From contig QFQP01000010.1 in assembly GCA_003243425.1 (NCBI GenBank), forward strand, positions 1 to 64,000: a DNA stretch of 64,000 nt, in the 5' to 3' direction. The notes under the pieces were generated by a model that was not told the origin of the DNA, ran no database searches, and worked only from the letters and a program-made list of their open reading frames with translations. Origin of the DNA: Archangium gephyra. GTDB taxonomy: Bacteria; Myxococcota; Myxococcia; Myxococcales; Myxococcaceae. This document shows positions 24,664-34,019 of this stretch, one piece after another (within the stretch, counting starts at the first letter, position 1; each line of letters opens with the position of its first letter). The translations under genes were made by a program, and so were the position numbers.

Positions 24664-27048
24664 TCAGCGACGGGAACGGCGGCGGCGCAGCGCGAAGGCC
24701 ACCAGCGCGAACGCGCCGAACGGCGAGACGGTGCTGCAGTTGCAGCCTTCGGCCTTGTCACCGAGCGAGACATCAGCCGCGTCGAGGAGCACCGGGTTCA
24801 CGCCGGCGTCGAGCTCGACACCCGCGTCGACGACCGGACACTCGCCGTCGGCCTCTTCGTATTCGAAGCCCACCTCGTACAGCTCGCGGTCACGCTGGCT
24901 GGTGTTCGCGATCGCCAGGTAGATGGCGCTGCCACACGGCGCGTCGACATCGAGCTTGCCGGTGATGACTCCCTGCGCGCTGGTGGGCACCACGCGCCAC
25001 GTCGCGTCGTTGGTGAGCGCCGAGGCGTTCTTGGTGAAGGTCACCCGGCGATCCAGCGCGGCGAGCAGCTCGAGCCGCGAACCGCCACCGCCACCACCTC
25101 CGAAGCCCTGCGCGTGCAGGGTGACGCTCTTCGCGCCGCGCGGCAGCTGAATCTTGAACTGGAACGGCCCGGGAATGCTGACGCCGCTGTTCACCTCGGC
25201 GAACGCCGAGCCGGGAATGCCGAAGTACGTGCGGTTCACCGACAGCGAGTTGGTGATGTCGAGCGCCTTGCTGCAGTTCTTCACGCCGCGCGCGGTGAAG
25301 ACGGCCTCCATCTTCGCCTGCGCGTCACTCACGTTCGGGAACGCGCGCACCACGCTGTCGATGATGAGGTCGCCGGCCGACGCGAAGTTCACGTTCATCG
25401 GGAACTGCACCAGCGCCGCGTAGACCGCCGCGTCGTACGTCGCGCCGTCGTCGCTGCCGAGGAACTGCTTGCGCGCTTCCCACACGGCGCCCGTGAAGTG
25501 CTGCGAGTCCTGGTGCTGCTGGCCCCACAACACGTCGGGACACTTCTCCTGATTCTCGGCGTTGCGAATGGCGTCCTGCACCGGCTCCATGCGCTGACCC
25601 ACGTACACGCCGACGATGGGGTCGTTGCCGGTCATGATGGCGATGACGTCGGCCATGCTCTCGTTGAGCGCCGACGACTCGTTGTTCGCGCTGTAGGCGT
25701 CGAAGGTGACGATGGTCGCCCAGTCCGACGTCGAGTGAATGACGCCGTGACCGAACTCGTGCCACAGCACCGGGCCGTCGTACGCGAAGTCGGCCTTCGC
25801 GCCCTGGTAGATGACGAGCGCGTCCGACGCGAGCACCTGCGGAGGCAGCAGCAGGTACTCCATGTTCTCGCGCGCCAGGTACATCGCGTTCTCGGTGCGC
25901 GAGAGCGTGTCGCTCACGTAGACGCCCTGCATGTTGGGCATGGCGCTGTTGAGGTCCGAGTCGGACACGTTGACCCACACCGCGGGCAGGTCACCGCCGG
26001 CGGCGGTGTCACGCATCGAGAAGAGCGGCACGGTGTTGGCCTGCGCCACGGGGCCGCTCGAGAGCGCGCGCACCGCGTCGTAGGCCTTGTTCACGTGGTA
26101 GTACGCGTGCACTTCCGCGAACTCGTCATAGTCGGCCGGGTTGTTGATGCTCGGGCGCGGCGTGTTCGGCGGGTCGACCGGCGCGTACACGTAGTCACCG
26201 CTGGCGTGAAGCGAAGGGTCGTTGGTGGCGCGCTGCACCTGCGCGCAGATGGCGACGTCGAAGTTGATGATCTCTCCGCCGAAGGTCTGCGACTGGCCGG
26301 TGGCGCGCATGGGGCCGGCGTCGGGCTGGCAATTGGCCGTGGGGCAGCAGTTGAAGGCGCGAATGCGGTCGCCGCGCAGGAAGCCTCCGTCGAGGTGCGT
26401 GAGCTCGACGTCGATGGTGGGCGTGACGCCCACGCCGCCGTTGTTGCCGCCGGGGCTCGAGGCGTAGGCCTTCGCCGCGTTCGACGACCACGCGAGGTTG
26501 CGCACCCACAGCACCGAGCCGTTGGTGGCGTCGACGGCCACGTGCCAGCTCTCGGAGTTCTTCAGCGTGGGCACGAACGTGAGCCAGCCGGCGTGCAGCT
26601 CACCGTCGATGAAGAACGCGCGCTTGCTGGCGCCGCCGAAGGGCTGGCCGCTGGTCTGCAGCCACGCGCCGTCGATCTCCTTCGCGGCGATGACGAGGGC
26701 TTCGGGTGCGCTGATCAACGCCGCGGTCCTGGCGGCGGTGAACGACTTGGCCGTCGAGCTGGTGCGCACCACGCGCTGTTGATCATCGAAGCTGACGATG
26801 ACCCGCGCGCCCCACACCGGGAGACCGTCGATGGTCTGCTGCAGGTACACGACCGGGCCGAGGCGCGTCGACAACGTGCGCTCCACCGACAGCTTCGAGC
26901 CGTTGGCCACGCCCAACTCGGTCGCGCGCGAATTGGCGAACCGAAGCGCAGCGTCAGAAGGTGAACCGATGAGCGGAGGCGTCAACACGCCCGGTGAAGA
27001 ACCAACGACGGGCGCGGCGGACAGAACGAGCAGAACCGGAAGCAACAT
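24664..27048 (-). CDS. secreted M36/M4-like metalloprotease with MYXO-CTERM tail
   Basis: A 794-residue protein with signal MLLPVLLVLSAAPVVG. An N-terminal fungalysin/thermolysin-type propeptide follows (about residues 45-190, with VVYLQQTIDGLPVWGARVIV). The catalytic domain has HEFGHGVIH near residue 428 and NESMADV about 30 residues later: zinc-binding HExxH plus a downstream Glu, the gluzincin arrangement of M4 and M36. A beta-sandwich region and an Asp/Val spacer lead to GCNCSTVSPFGAFALVAFAL and an Arg-rich end, the MYXO-CTERM sorting pattern. The mature enzyme is probably processed and displayed at the cell surface. I chose the ATG at 27048, not the longer frame to 27123. It probably degrades extracellular protein or prey. 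Confidence 0.85.
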   Translation of the reverse strand: MLLPVLLVLSAAPVVGSSPGVLTPPLIGSPSDAALRFANSRATELGVANGSKLSVERTLSTRLGPVVYLQQTIDGLPVWGARVIVSFDDQQRVVRTSSTAKSFTAARTAALISAPEALVIAAKEIDGAWLQTSGQPFGGASKRAFFIDGELHAGWLTFVPTLKNSESWHVAVDATNGSVLWVRNLAWSSNAAKAYASSPGGNNGGVGVTPTIDVELTHLDGGFLRGDRIRAFNCCPTANCQPDAGPMRATGQSQTFGGEIINFDVAICAQVQRATNDPSLHASGDYVYAPVDPPNTPRPSINNPADYDEFAEVHAYYHVNKAYDAVRALSSGPVAQANTVPLFSMRDTAAGGDLPAVWVNVSDSDLNSAMPNMQGVYVSDTLSRTENAMYLARENMEYLLLPPQVLASDALVIYQGAKADFAYDGPVLWHEFGHGVIHSTSDWATIVTFDAYSANNESSALNESMADVIAIMTGNDPIVGVYVGQRMEPVQDAIRNAENQEKCPDVLWGQQHQDSQHFTGAVWEARKQFLGSDDGATYDAAVYAALVQFPMNVNFASAGDLIIDSVVRAFPNVSDAQAKMEAVFTARGVKNCSKALDITNSLSVNRTYFGIPGSAFAEVNSGVSIPGPFQFKIQLPRGAKSVTLHAQGFGGGGGGGSRLELLAALDRRVTFTKNASALTNDATWRVVPTSAQGVITGKLDVDAPCGSAIYLAIANTSQRDRELYEVGFEYEEADGECPVVDAGVELDAGVNPVLLDAADVSLGDKAEGCNCSTVSPFGAFALVAFALRRRRSRR

Positions 27049-27156
27049 GTGCCGGCGCGTGTAGGCCCGCGTGCACCAGCGCGCAAGGCCGGGGCCGTCA
27101 TTCGGACTGTGTCGAAGCAACACGGGTTGATTGCGGAGCCATGAAGACGCGCCGTG

Positions 27157-28647
27157 TCAGCGGCCGAGCTCGAACCGGTGCTCCCAACCGGGCGTGGGGT
27201 CGAAGCAGGCGGGCTTGATGTCACCCAGCCGCATTCCGCGTGCGCGCATCGCCTCGACGTACTTCGCGTGCCCATTCACCACGCGCTGTACGTGAAGCGG
27301 CGCCAACTGGCCCAGCTCACGCGCGTAGCGGTAGTGCGGGTTCTCGAGCAGCCGTTCTTCGAGTCGCTGCGCGCTGTCTTCCTCCGGCGCTTCGGCGAAC
27401 AACACGTAACGCGCTGGCTGCAGCGAGGGCGCGAGCAAGACGAAGCCACTCAACTGAAGCGACCGCACCGCGGCCTCCACGAACACCGCGTTCAACTTCT
27501 CGCCGACGAGGTCGCTCGTGCGATCCAACCGGCCTTCGAAGCGCAGCATCGGCACTTCGCGAAAGTGACCGACACACCGCAGCTGATCAGCCAGCCGGTA
27601 CCTCGCGAAGCCACCACGCGTGGTGATGACTGGCGCGTACGCTTCACCTTCACGGAGCTCGTGCACCAGCCGCACGCCGTCTTCACCTTCGAACTCGAGG
27701 AAGTGGCTCGTCACCGCGGCCACCGGCGCCGGCTGCCCCCAGAGCGGAAACGTCACCACGCCTTCGGTCGCCAGCAGCCCCTTCCCCTGAATCGGCGTGC
27801 TCGGAAAGAAGCGGCGCAGCGCCGGCAGCGCCTCGCGGGCCCACGCGTCGGTCCAACAGCTGATCAGCTGCAGCCGCGGCCAGAGCGCTTCACCGACGAG
27901 TCCGAGCTGATCAACCGCGCGACGTTGCTTCGGTGAGAGCCACGCGAGGTCGACGGCCTCCATCAACAGGGTGAGGAACGACGGGTTCCACACCGAGATG
28001 AAGCCGAGATCTTCAGTGGTGAGCAGCGCGCGCAGCGTCTGACGCCGCCACAGCCCGAGGTCTCGAATACGCGCGACCGCACCGTCGACCGCGAACAACC
28101 GCTTCATCGCCGCGCGCGTGAGCGGGTCGAAGTACTCGGTGTCGTCCTCCAGCCCGACGCGCAGCCCGCCCTTCGTGACTTCAGGCTCACGCGCTGCGGG
28201 CGAGACGCTCCAGTAGTGCCGCGCCGTCAGCAGCTTCGGAAACGTGGTCACCACGTCGTCGAGCCAGGGGCTCGTGGCCGCACCGAAGTCACTCAACAGG
28301 CCTTCGGTGTACGGGACCCACTTCGACGCCGAGGTCGAGCCCGACGTGCGCTCCAGCATCTTCACCGGCTCACGCGTGAGCACTTCACCTTCACCGTCGG
28401 CGATTCGCTGCACCCACGGGCGCAGCGCTTGGTAGTCGACGATCGGCACGCGCGCCTGAAAGCCGCGAATGTCACCAACGTGCGCGTAGCCATGTTCACG
28501 GCCATAGGCCGTGGCTGCGTTCTCGCGAATGAACGCCGACAACCACTCCTGCTGCGTGCGTTGCACGCGCTTGGTCGCACGGTGAAATCGCGACGCGGCG
28601 CTCGCCCGCGACACGGCCCACCCCACGTTGAGCGCCGTCACCAGCAT
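27157..28647 (-). CDS. GH3-family acyl-adenylate ligase
   Basis: A 496-residue member of the GH3 family, in plants the amido synthetases that couple auxin or jasmonate to amino acids. The ATP-binding signature ERTSGSTSASKWVPYT is at about residue 103, the substrate region follows (FISVWNPSFLTLLMEAVDLA), and the adenylation-loop motif ITTRGGFARYRLADQL is near residue 350. Chemistry of the family is carboxylate adenylation followed by transfer to an amine. The start ATG (28647-28645) shares one base with the stop codon of the upstream partner gene, so the two are translated together. Substrate unknown in bacteria. Confidence 0.85.
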   Translation of the reverse strand: MLVTALNVGWAVSRASAASRFHRATKRVQRTQQEWLSAFIRENAATAYGREHGYAHVGDIRGFQARVPIVDYQALRPWVQRIADGEGEVLTREPVKMLERTSGSTSASKWVPYTEGLLSDFGAATSPWLDDVVTTFPKLLTARHYWSVSPAAREPEVTKGGLRVGLEDDTEYFDPLTRAAMKRLFAVDGAVARIRDLGLWRRQTLRALLTTEDLGFISVWNPSFLTLLMEAVDLAWLSPKQRRAVDQLGLVGEALWPRLQLISCWTDAWAREALPALRRFFPSTPIQGKGLLATEGVVTFPLWGQPAPVAAVTSHFLEFEGEDGVRLVHELREGEAYAPVITTRGGFARYRLADQLRCVGHFREVPMLRFEGRLDRTSDLVGEKLNAVFVEAAVRSLQLSGFVLLAPSLQPARYVLFAEAPEEDSAQRLEERLLENPHYRYARELGQLAPLHVQRVVNGHAKYVEAMRARGMRLGDIKPACFDPTPGWEHRFELGR

Positions 28648-29417
28648 CAGAGGAAGATCCGCGTGGTCTTTTCGACGAAGTCATCATCGGCGCGCGCCAG
28701 ACAACACAGCTCGTCGCCCTCGGCCCAGCGCGGGTTCTTCTCGAGAAAGAACTTCACGTCGTCATCGTCGCGCAGCCGCGCGGGCACGTCGGCGAGCTCG
28801 GCGCTCAAGCGCACCGCACCACTCGTGTCGGCATAGCGGAGCACGCCCGCCCGCGAGTCCCACGCGCTGCCGAACTTCTTCGTGCACAGCGCGTCAAGCA
28901 ACGCGGCCTCTTCGGCCGGCACCTGCGAGTCGTGCCGCGGCCAGTGGTTCGGGAAGTACCGCGAGATGAGCAGATAGGTGCGGTAGCCCTTGGTGATCAG
29001 AAACCAGTACACGCTGATTCCCGGCCGGCGCACCCGCTGCGTCATCAGGTACCAGATGAACGCCCGCTGCAGCGCCGTCTGCCCCCAGAACCCGGGCGCG
29101 ATGATGGTGTCTCCCGAAAACACCACGCAGCTGTTCGCATCATCGAGACGCAGCAAGGTCGAGAAGCCCTGCACCGCGCCGCCCACGTCTTTCAGCACGA
29201 TGACGTGGTGCTTCTCGGCGAGGTCACGCTCGAACTCGTTGCGTTTTGCACCGGCGTAGCTGGCCTCGAAGAGCGCCCACATCGCGTTCAGCTCGGTGGC
29301 CGTCAACGTCACCACGCGACGCACCCGCGCTTTCAGCCCACGACTGCTGCGGAAAAATCCACGCGCACGCAAAAGTCGACGGGTCACGGTGCGGTGGGTG
29401 TTTTCACGAGACGTCAC
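28647..29417 (-). CDS. acyltransferase-like (GNAT-fold) protein coupled to GH3 ligase
   Basis: A 256-residue protein. Residues 40-150 resemble an acyl-CoA N-acyltransferase fold: a helix around NAMWALFEASYAG, a strand region VIVLKDVGGAVQGFSTLLRL and a segment VVFSGDTIIAPGFWGQTALQ followed by a long amphipathic helix. No full GNAT acetyl-CoA motif is present, so the assignment is tentative. The stop overlaps the start of the GH3 gene by one base. Proteins with this neighbourhood may supply or receive the GH3 product; this is inference. The start at 29417 could be later. Confidence 0.5.
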   Translation of the reverse strand: MTSRENTHRTVTRRLLRARGFFRSSRGLKARVRRVVTLTATELNAMWALFEASYAGAKRNEFERDLAEKHHVIVLKDVGGAVQGFSTLLRLDDANSCVVFSGDTIIAPGFWGQTALQRAFIWYLMTQRVRRPGISVYWFLITKGYRTYLLISRYFPNHWPRHDSQVPAEEAALLDALCTKKFGSAWDSRAGVLRYADTSGAVRLSAELADVPARLRDDDDVKFFLEKNPRWAEGDELCCLARADDDFVEKTTRIFL

Positions 29418-29494
29418 GCGTTCACCTTAGCTGCGCCATCGGGTTCGAATTCACTCATTGGCAAGCTGCAACGTGCCGGTGCACTGTCGCGCGC

Positions 29495-29914
29495 ATGGAG
29501 AAACCGCTGCTCGAGAAGTTCCGCGCCGAGCACGCCCGCATTGAACGTGGGCTGCAGGCCGCGGAGAGCGCGCTCACCGATGCGCAGCAGTTGTCGACTC
29601 AGCTCACGTCGATGCGCGCCGAAGTGTTGTCGCATTTCAAAGCGAAAGACGCGTTCTACCCGGCGCTCGCCGAGCAGTCGGCGAAGGCCAACGACGCCGG
29701 CGCAGCGCAGCTGACGAAGATCTTCGAAGCGAACATGAAGGTGCAGTCGGCGGCCGTGCAGCGCTTCTACGAGACCATCGAAGCGACGCCGGCGACGAAC
29801 CTCGTGAGCTCCTTCAAGACCGTCGCGGTGGTGATTCGTCAACGCTTCGCCACCGAAGAGCGCGCCGTGTTCCCGCTTTACGCGCGCACCGCGAAGGCCC
29901 TGGAGACCACATGA
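29495..29914 (+). CDS. hemerythrin-like four-helix protein lacking most iron ligands
   Basis: A 139-residue all-helical protein whose pattern is that of hemerythrin HHE proteins: AEHARIERGL at residue 11 and LSHFKAKDAFYPAL at residue 45. Around residue 115 RQRFATEERAVFPLY stands where hemerythrins have HxxKEExxLFP. His13 and His47 remain, but the Glu of the HxxxE site is Lys51, the third His is absent and the last His is Arg, so a di-iron site is unlikely. The stop overlaps the start of the V4R gene (ATGA). The ATG at 29495 was chosen over upstream in-frame codons, which encode non-homologous sequence. Confidence 0.65.
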   Translation: MEKPLLEKFRAEHARIERGLQAAESALTDAQQLSTQLTSMRAEVLSHFKAKDAFYPALAEQSAKANDAGAAQLTKIFEANMKVQSAAVQRFYETIEATPATNLVSSFKTVAVVIRQRFATEERAVFPLYARTAKALETT

Positions 29915-31113
29915 GCATTCCCGTGTCGATTCACGCAGACCGCCACCTCGCGTCCCTCGGCGGGGAGCCGCACGTCTTTCACTGTCACCACTACAACTGC
30001 TTCCTGCAGAAGAGCATCGTCGACCAGTCGGCGCTCGTGCAGCACGAGGCGTTGCTCACCGACGCGGCCACCGAAGTGGTGTTCGCCGAACTGCAGGCGC
30101 TCGGCGCGCACGTCGACACCAGCGCGCTCTTCCGCCAGCTGGGCTTCGGCCTGCTCGACACCGCGTCGCTCGACCAGCACGGCGGCATCGCCACGGTGCA
30201 GGCCAGCCACTACGCGCTCGGCTGGCGCTCGAAGTACGAGCGCTCGGGCGCGCCGGTGTGCTTCTTCAACGCGGGCTTCATCGAGGCCGTCGCGCGGCAC
30301 CGCTTCGGGCACGCGTTCACGGTGACCGAGACCGCCTGCGTCGCCGCCGGGGCGCACGCGTGTCACTTCGAGGTGAAGCGTGGTGGCCGCGCTTCGTTGC
30401 CGCCGTCACCCGGGCTGGGCGCCGTGAGCACGTGGCCCGCGCGCACGCCGTTCGCCACGAAGACCTCGGTGGACGAAGCGGCCATCATTCAGGCCTGCGC
30501 GGGGCTGCCGCTGGCGGGGAACGCCGAGGGGAAAATCGACGCGTTCGGCGTGTCGCTCACCCGGCACTTCGCCAACTACTACAACCTCATCAGCTACCGC
30601 TTCGACGCGCAGATGAACGAGAGCGCCGGTGATGCAGCGACCGAAGCGGCGCGCATTCTCCTGAAGGAAGCCGGTCAGGTCTGCGCGTTCCACACCTTCG
30701 GCGGCATCATGCAGAGCGCCGAGTGGGACGCGCTCATCAAGCCGCAGTGCGAAACCACCGAAGACTGGGTGTACGGAATGGTCTCGGTGGTGAACGCGCT
30801 CGGCTGGGGCCGCTGGTCGGTCGCCGCGCTCGAACCGGCTCGCCGCCTCGAGCTCGTCATCGACGGCAGCTACGAGTCGAACGGCTACCTGGCGGCCTTC
30901 GGGAAATCGAACACGCCGCGCTGCTACCTCGCGACCGGCGGCACCTCGGGCCTGATGAACCTCGTGTACCACGCCGACATTCAGAGCCGCCCCGCGCTCA
31001 CCCCGCAGTTCTACGAGCGCACGTACAACGAAGGTCACTTCTTCGTGGCGCGTGAAGTCGAGTGCCGCGCCATGGGCGCCAGCCAGTGCCGCTTCGTGGC
31101 CGAACGACTCTGA
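29911..31113 (+). CDS. protein with two V4R-like domains
   Basis: A 400-residue cytoplasmic protein with an internal duplication. The N-terminal half has a metal-site-like motif, HCHHYNCFLQ at residue 24, then a V4R (4-vinyl-reductase) domain ending in TACVAAGAHACHFEV. The C-terminal half repeats the plan with HFANYYNLISYRFD and a second V4R end, VECRAMGASQCRFVAERL. V4R domains bind small hydrophobic molecules or serve as sensors, as in BchJ and XylR-type regulators, and the CxxxGxxxC element may bind a metal. No output domain is fused. It is translationally coupled to the hemerythrin-like gene, so the pair probably acts together. Confidence 0.7.
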   Translation: MSIPVSIHADRHLASLGGEPHVFHCHHYNCFLQKSIVDQSALVQHEALLTDAATEVVFAELQALGAHVDTSALFRQLGFGLLDTASLDQHGGIATVQASHYALGWRSKYERSGAPVCFFNAGFIEAVARHRFGHAFTVTETACVAAGAHACHFEVKRGGRASLPPSPGLGAVSTWPARTPFATKTSVDEAAIIQACAGLPLAGNAEGKIDAFGVSLTRHFANYYNLISYRFDAQMNESAGDAATEAARILLKEAGQVCAFHTFGGIMQSAEWDALIKPQCETTEDWVYGMVSVVNALGWGRWSVAALEPARRLELVIDGSYESNGYLAAFGKSNTPRCYLATGGTSGLMNLVYHADIQSRPALTPQFYERTYNEGHFFVAREVECRAMGASQCRFVAERL

Positions 31114-31207
31114 CGCCCCGAGCCCACGCGCAGAGAACGACTCGTCGGTTTCAGGTACCGGGCCCACGGCCGCGTCGACGCCGAGGTGCGCAAGAGCTGC
31201 CGTGACG

Positions 31208-31447
31208 ATGAAGATTCTGTACTCGGGCGCCACCTTCGGTGACGACGTGTGGCGACGGCTCGCCGCGCTGGGAACGCTGAACGTGTTCGAGGCCTCGCGG
31301 CTGAACCCCAGGATGAAGGACATGCTGCGCGTGTACGGTGACGGGGTTCGCATCGAAGGCGGCCGCGACGGCGACCTGCTGGTGGTGGTGTTCGCCGGTG
31401 GGCTGCGCCAGCGTCGTCGAGTCGAAGCGCTCATCGCAGGCGCATGA
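31208..31447 (+). CDS. small protein of unknown function
   Basis: A 79-residue basic alpha-beta protein from the ATG at 31208 (GTG 31202 is an alternative). It reads MKILYSGATFGDDVWRRLAA and ends in basic GGLRQRRRVEALIAGA. No membrane segment or known motif. The next gene starts five bases after its stop, so they are likely co-transcribed. Confidence 0.55.
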   Translation: MKILYSGATFGDDVWRRLAALGTLNVFEASRLNPRMKDMLRVYGDGVRIEGGRDGDLLVVVFAGGLRQRRRVEALIAGA

Positions 31448-31451
31448 TTGA

Positions 31452-32555
31452 GTGCGCGGCGTGACCCCGCGGTTGGCGACTCCGGCAGACGGCGCAGCGT
31501 GCCTCGAGCTCTTCAGCGCCGTGCCCATGCGGGGCGAGCTGGTGCTGTCGACCCGACGCGAGCCCGACTTCTTCGCCCTCTACCGCATGCAGAAGGCCGC
31601 CGCGCACACGTACGTCGGTGACGACGAGCGAGGCGGGTTGGTGGGCATGGCGACGGCGTTGGTGCGCGACGGCTGGCTCGACGGTGTGCCTTCGCGCGTC
31701 GGCTACCTCGGCGACCTGAGAGTCCGCTTCGATCGCGGGCGTCACTTCGGCCGCTTCTTCGGCGAGCTCTTCGACACGCTGTGCGCCGAGACGAACTGCG
31801 ACACGTACATCACGTCGATCCTCTCTTCGAATCGCGCGGCGATGAACGCGCTCACCCGACGCACCGGCAGGCGCGCGAGCCAGCCGTATTATTCGCGGCT
31901 GCAGAACATCGAGGCGGTGTCGCTGCAGCTCACGCGCGCGCGCACGCCTTCGACGAAGGTGACGGTGCGCAGCGCCCGGGCCTCCGACGTGGCGCAGGTG
32001 GTCGAGCTGCTCGCCTCGGCCCACCGCACGCGCCCGTTCGGCTACCGCTACGACGACGGTGAGCTCGAGCATCGCCTCGCGCACTGGCCCGGCTTCTGTC
32101 TCGACGACACGCTGCTCGCCGTCGACGGTGACCGGCTGCTGGGGTGCTGCACGCTGTGGGACCCGTCACCCGTGAAGCGGTACCGCGTGCACGCCTACGA
32201 AGGCTCGATGAAGTGGGTGAAGCGCGGGTTCAACCTCGCCGCGTCACTCGCGCGCTGGCCCAGGCTGCCGGAGCCCGGCGGTGAGTTCCGCTACGCGTAC
32301 CTGACGAACCTCGTGGTGCGCGACGAGTCACCCGGCGTGTTCCGTGCGCTGCTCGAGCACGCGTACGCGCGACTGCAACCGAAGGGCTTTCACTTCTTCA
32401 CCTTCGAGCTGCAGGAGGGCGACGCGCTCTTGCCGGCGCTGCGTGGCTTCATGGTGCGACGGCTGGCGTTCACCCTCTTCGGCGTGACGCCCGCCCGCGT
32501 GGCTCGCACGACCTGGCAGCCGGGCCGCACGGGCTTCGAGATGGCGCTCGCTTAG
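31452..32555 (+). CDS. GNAT-family N-acetyltransferase
   Basis: A 367-residue protein with a GNAT domain in the first half (VGYLGDLRVRFDRGRHFGRF, the acetyl-CoA pyrophosphate-binding strand and loop). A second GNAT-like half has a degenerate binding loop (YLTNLVVRDESPGVFRALLE). GNAT enzymes transfer acetyl groups from acetyl-CoA to amines; substrate unknown. The start is GTG at 31452, or GTG 31461; neither has a strong ribosome site. It follows the small gene by four bases. Confidence 0.7.
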   Translation: MRGVTPRLATPADGAACLELFSAVPMRGELVLSTRREPDFFALYRMQKAAAHTYVGDDERGGLVGMATALVRDGWLDGVPSRVGYLGDLRVRFDRGRHFGRFFGELFDTLCAETNCDTYITSILSSNRAAMNALTRRTGRRASQPYYSRLQNIEAVSLQLTRARTPSTKVTVRSARASDVAQVVELLASAHRTRPFGYRYDDGELEHRLAHWPGFCLDDTLLAVDGDRLLGCCTLWDPSPVKRYRVHAYEGSMKWVKRGFNLAASLARWPRLPEPGGEFRYAYLTNLVVRDESPGVFRALLEHAYARLQPKGFHFFTFELQEGDALLPALRGFMVRRLAFTLFGVTPARVARTTWQPGRTGFEMALA

Positions 32556-32614
32556 GCGTGAACTGCAGTGCACACCGACGTGCCGCGCGCGCGCGGCGTC
32601 ACTAGCTGGAGCGC

Positions 32615-33901
32615 ATGAAGTCGGTGCTTCGACGCAGGGTCGTGTTCGTGCTGGCCGGTGCGCTGCTGGCATTTCTGGTCGTCATCATCGCCATGAACTT
32701 CTCGTCGTCGACGAAGCGCCTCGAGTACGGCGTGTCGCACCGGTACGCGGTGACCGACGCCCAGTTCGAACGCGAAATGGGCGTGCTCATGGGCCCCAGC
32801 ATCGTGAGGGGAAACCAGATCGACGCGCTGCAGAACGGCGACGAGATCTTCCCCGCGATGCTCGAGGCCATTCGGGCCGCGAAGCAGACCATCACCTTCG
32901 AGACGTACATCTACTGGTCCGGCGACATCGGCAGCGAGCTGGCCGACGCGTTGAGCGAACGCGCGAAGGCGGGCGTGCGCGTGCACGTGCTGGTGGACTG
33001 GGTCGGCTCGATCAAGATGGACGACGACCTGCTGGAGCGGATGGAGACGGCAGGGGTCGAGCTGCACAAGTACCGGCCGCTGTCCTGGTACCACGTGAGC
33101 CGCGTCAACAACCGCACGCACCGCAAGCTGCTGGTGGTCGACGGGCGCGTGGCGTTCACCGGCGGTGTCGGTATCGCCGACGCGTGGGAGGGCAACGCGC
33201 AGGACGCCGACCACTGGCGCGACGTGCACTTCAGAATCCGCGGGCCGGTGGCGGCGCAGGTGCAGGCCGCCTTCAACGACAACTGGATGAAGACCACCGG
33301 TCGCGTGCTCAACGGCGAGGCGTATTTCCCGGAGCTCGAACCCGTCGGCACGTCACCCGCGCACCTCTTCCTCTCTTCTCCTGCCGGCGGCAGCGAGAGC
33401 ATGCACCTGATGTACCTGCTGGCCATCACCGCCGCGACGGAGCGGATCGATCTCTGCGCTGCCTACTTCGTGCCCGACAAGCTCATCACCGAGGCGCTGC
33501 TCGAAGCGCGCAAGCGCGGCGTCGCCATTCGGGTGCTGTTGCCCGGCGAACACATCGACTCCGAGTCGGTGCGCGCGGCCTCGCGTCAGAGCTGGGGCCC
33601 GCTGCTCGAGGCGGGCATCGAAATTCACCAGTTCGAGCCGACCATGATGCACAGCAAGGTGCTCATCATCGACGGGTACCTCGTCTCGGTGGGCTCGACC
33701 AACTTCGACCCGCGCTCGTTCCGCTTGAACGACGAAGCCAGCCTCAACGTGTACGACCGTGACTTCGCCGCGGTGATGACGAAGAGCTTCGAGGCAGACC
33801 TGCTGCGCTCGCGGCGCTACACCCTCGAAGACTACCGGGCGCGCTCGTGGTCGGAGCGCATGGCCGAGAAGATCGTCGTGCCCATTCGCAGCCAGCTGTG
33901 A
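32615..33901 (+). CDS. phospholipase D-family cardiolipin synthase-like enzyme
   Basis: A 428-residue membrane-bound enzyme: one N-terminal helix (residues 9-28, VVFVLAGALLAFLVVIIAMN) then two PLD phosphatidyl-transfer domains. The first HKD motif is HRKLLVVD at residue 169, the second MHSKVLIID at about residue 346 with the GSTNFDPRSF tail. The length, single helix and HKD spacing match cardiolipin synthases of the ClsB/C type, which condense phosphatidylglycerol or phosphatidylethanolamine into cardiolipin, but other PLD transphosphatidylases are possible. It stands alone between a GNAT gene and a protease, with hairpins after it. Confidence 0.85.
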   Translation: MKSVLRRRVVFVLAGALLAFLVVIIAMNFSSSTKRLEYGVSHRYAVTDAQFEREMGVLMGPSIVRGNQIDALQNGDEIFPAMLEAIRAAKQTITFETYIYWSGDIGSELADALSERAKAGVRVHVLVDWVGSIKMDDDLLERMETAGVELHKYRPLSWYHVSRVNNRTHRKLLVVDGRVAFTGGVGIADAWEGNAQDADHWRDVHFRIRGPVAAQVQAAFNDNWMKTTGRVLNGEAYFPELEPVGTSPAHLFLSSPAGGSESMHLMYLLAITAATERIDLCAAYFVPDKLITEALLEARKRGVAIRVLLPGEHIDSESVRAASRQSWGPLLEAGIEIHQFEPTMMHSKVLIIDGYLVSVGSTNFDPRSFRLNDEASLNVYDRDFAAVMTKSFEADLLRSRRYTLEDYRARSWSERMAEKIVVPIRSQL

Positions 33902-33964
33902 CCCGTGGCGTGAACGCAGCCGGTCTTCAGACCACGGTGATGGCCGGCCGCAGTTCAGACATGC

Positions 33965-33980
33965 CCGGTCACAGGACCGG
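33965..33980 (+). terminator. hairpin after the PLD gene
   Basis: ccggtc (33965-33970) pairs with gaccgg (33975-33980), followed by ttgttctg. A second small palindrome, ggtcttcagacc, lies at 33922-33933. Together they make a weak terminator region 20-80 bases past the stop, before the protease gene at 34020. Confidence 0.45.
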
Positions 33981-34019
33981 TTGTTCTGCGTTGCGCCAAC
34001 GCCTACGAGTCGACCGGGA

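Noticed and set aside
24628..26964. 778-codon plus-strand frame opposite the M36-like protease
   Set aside because: Shadow of the protease gene created by third-position GC bias; the minus strand has signal, catalytic and sorting motifs.
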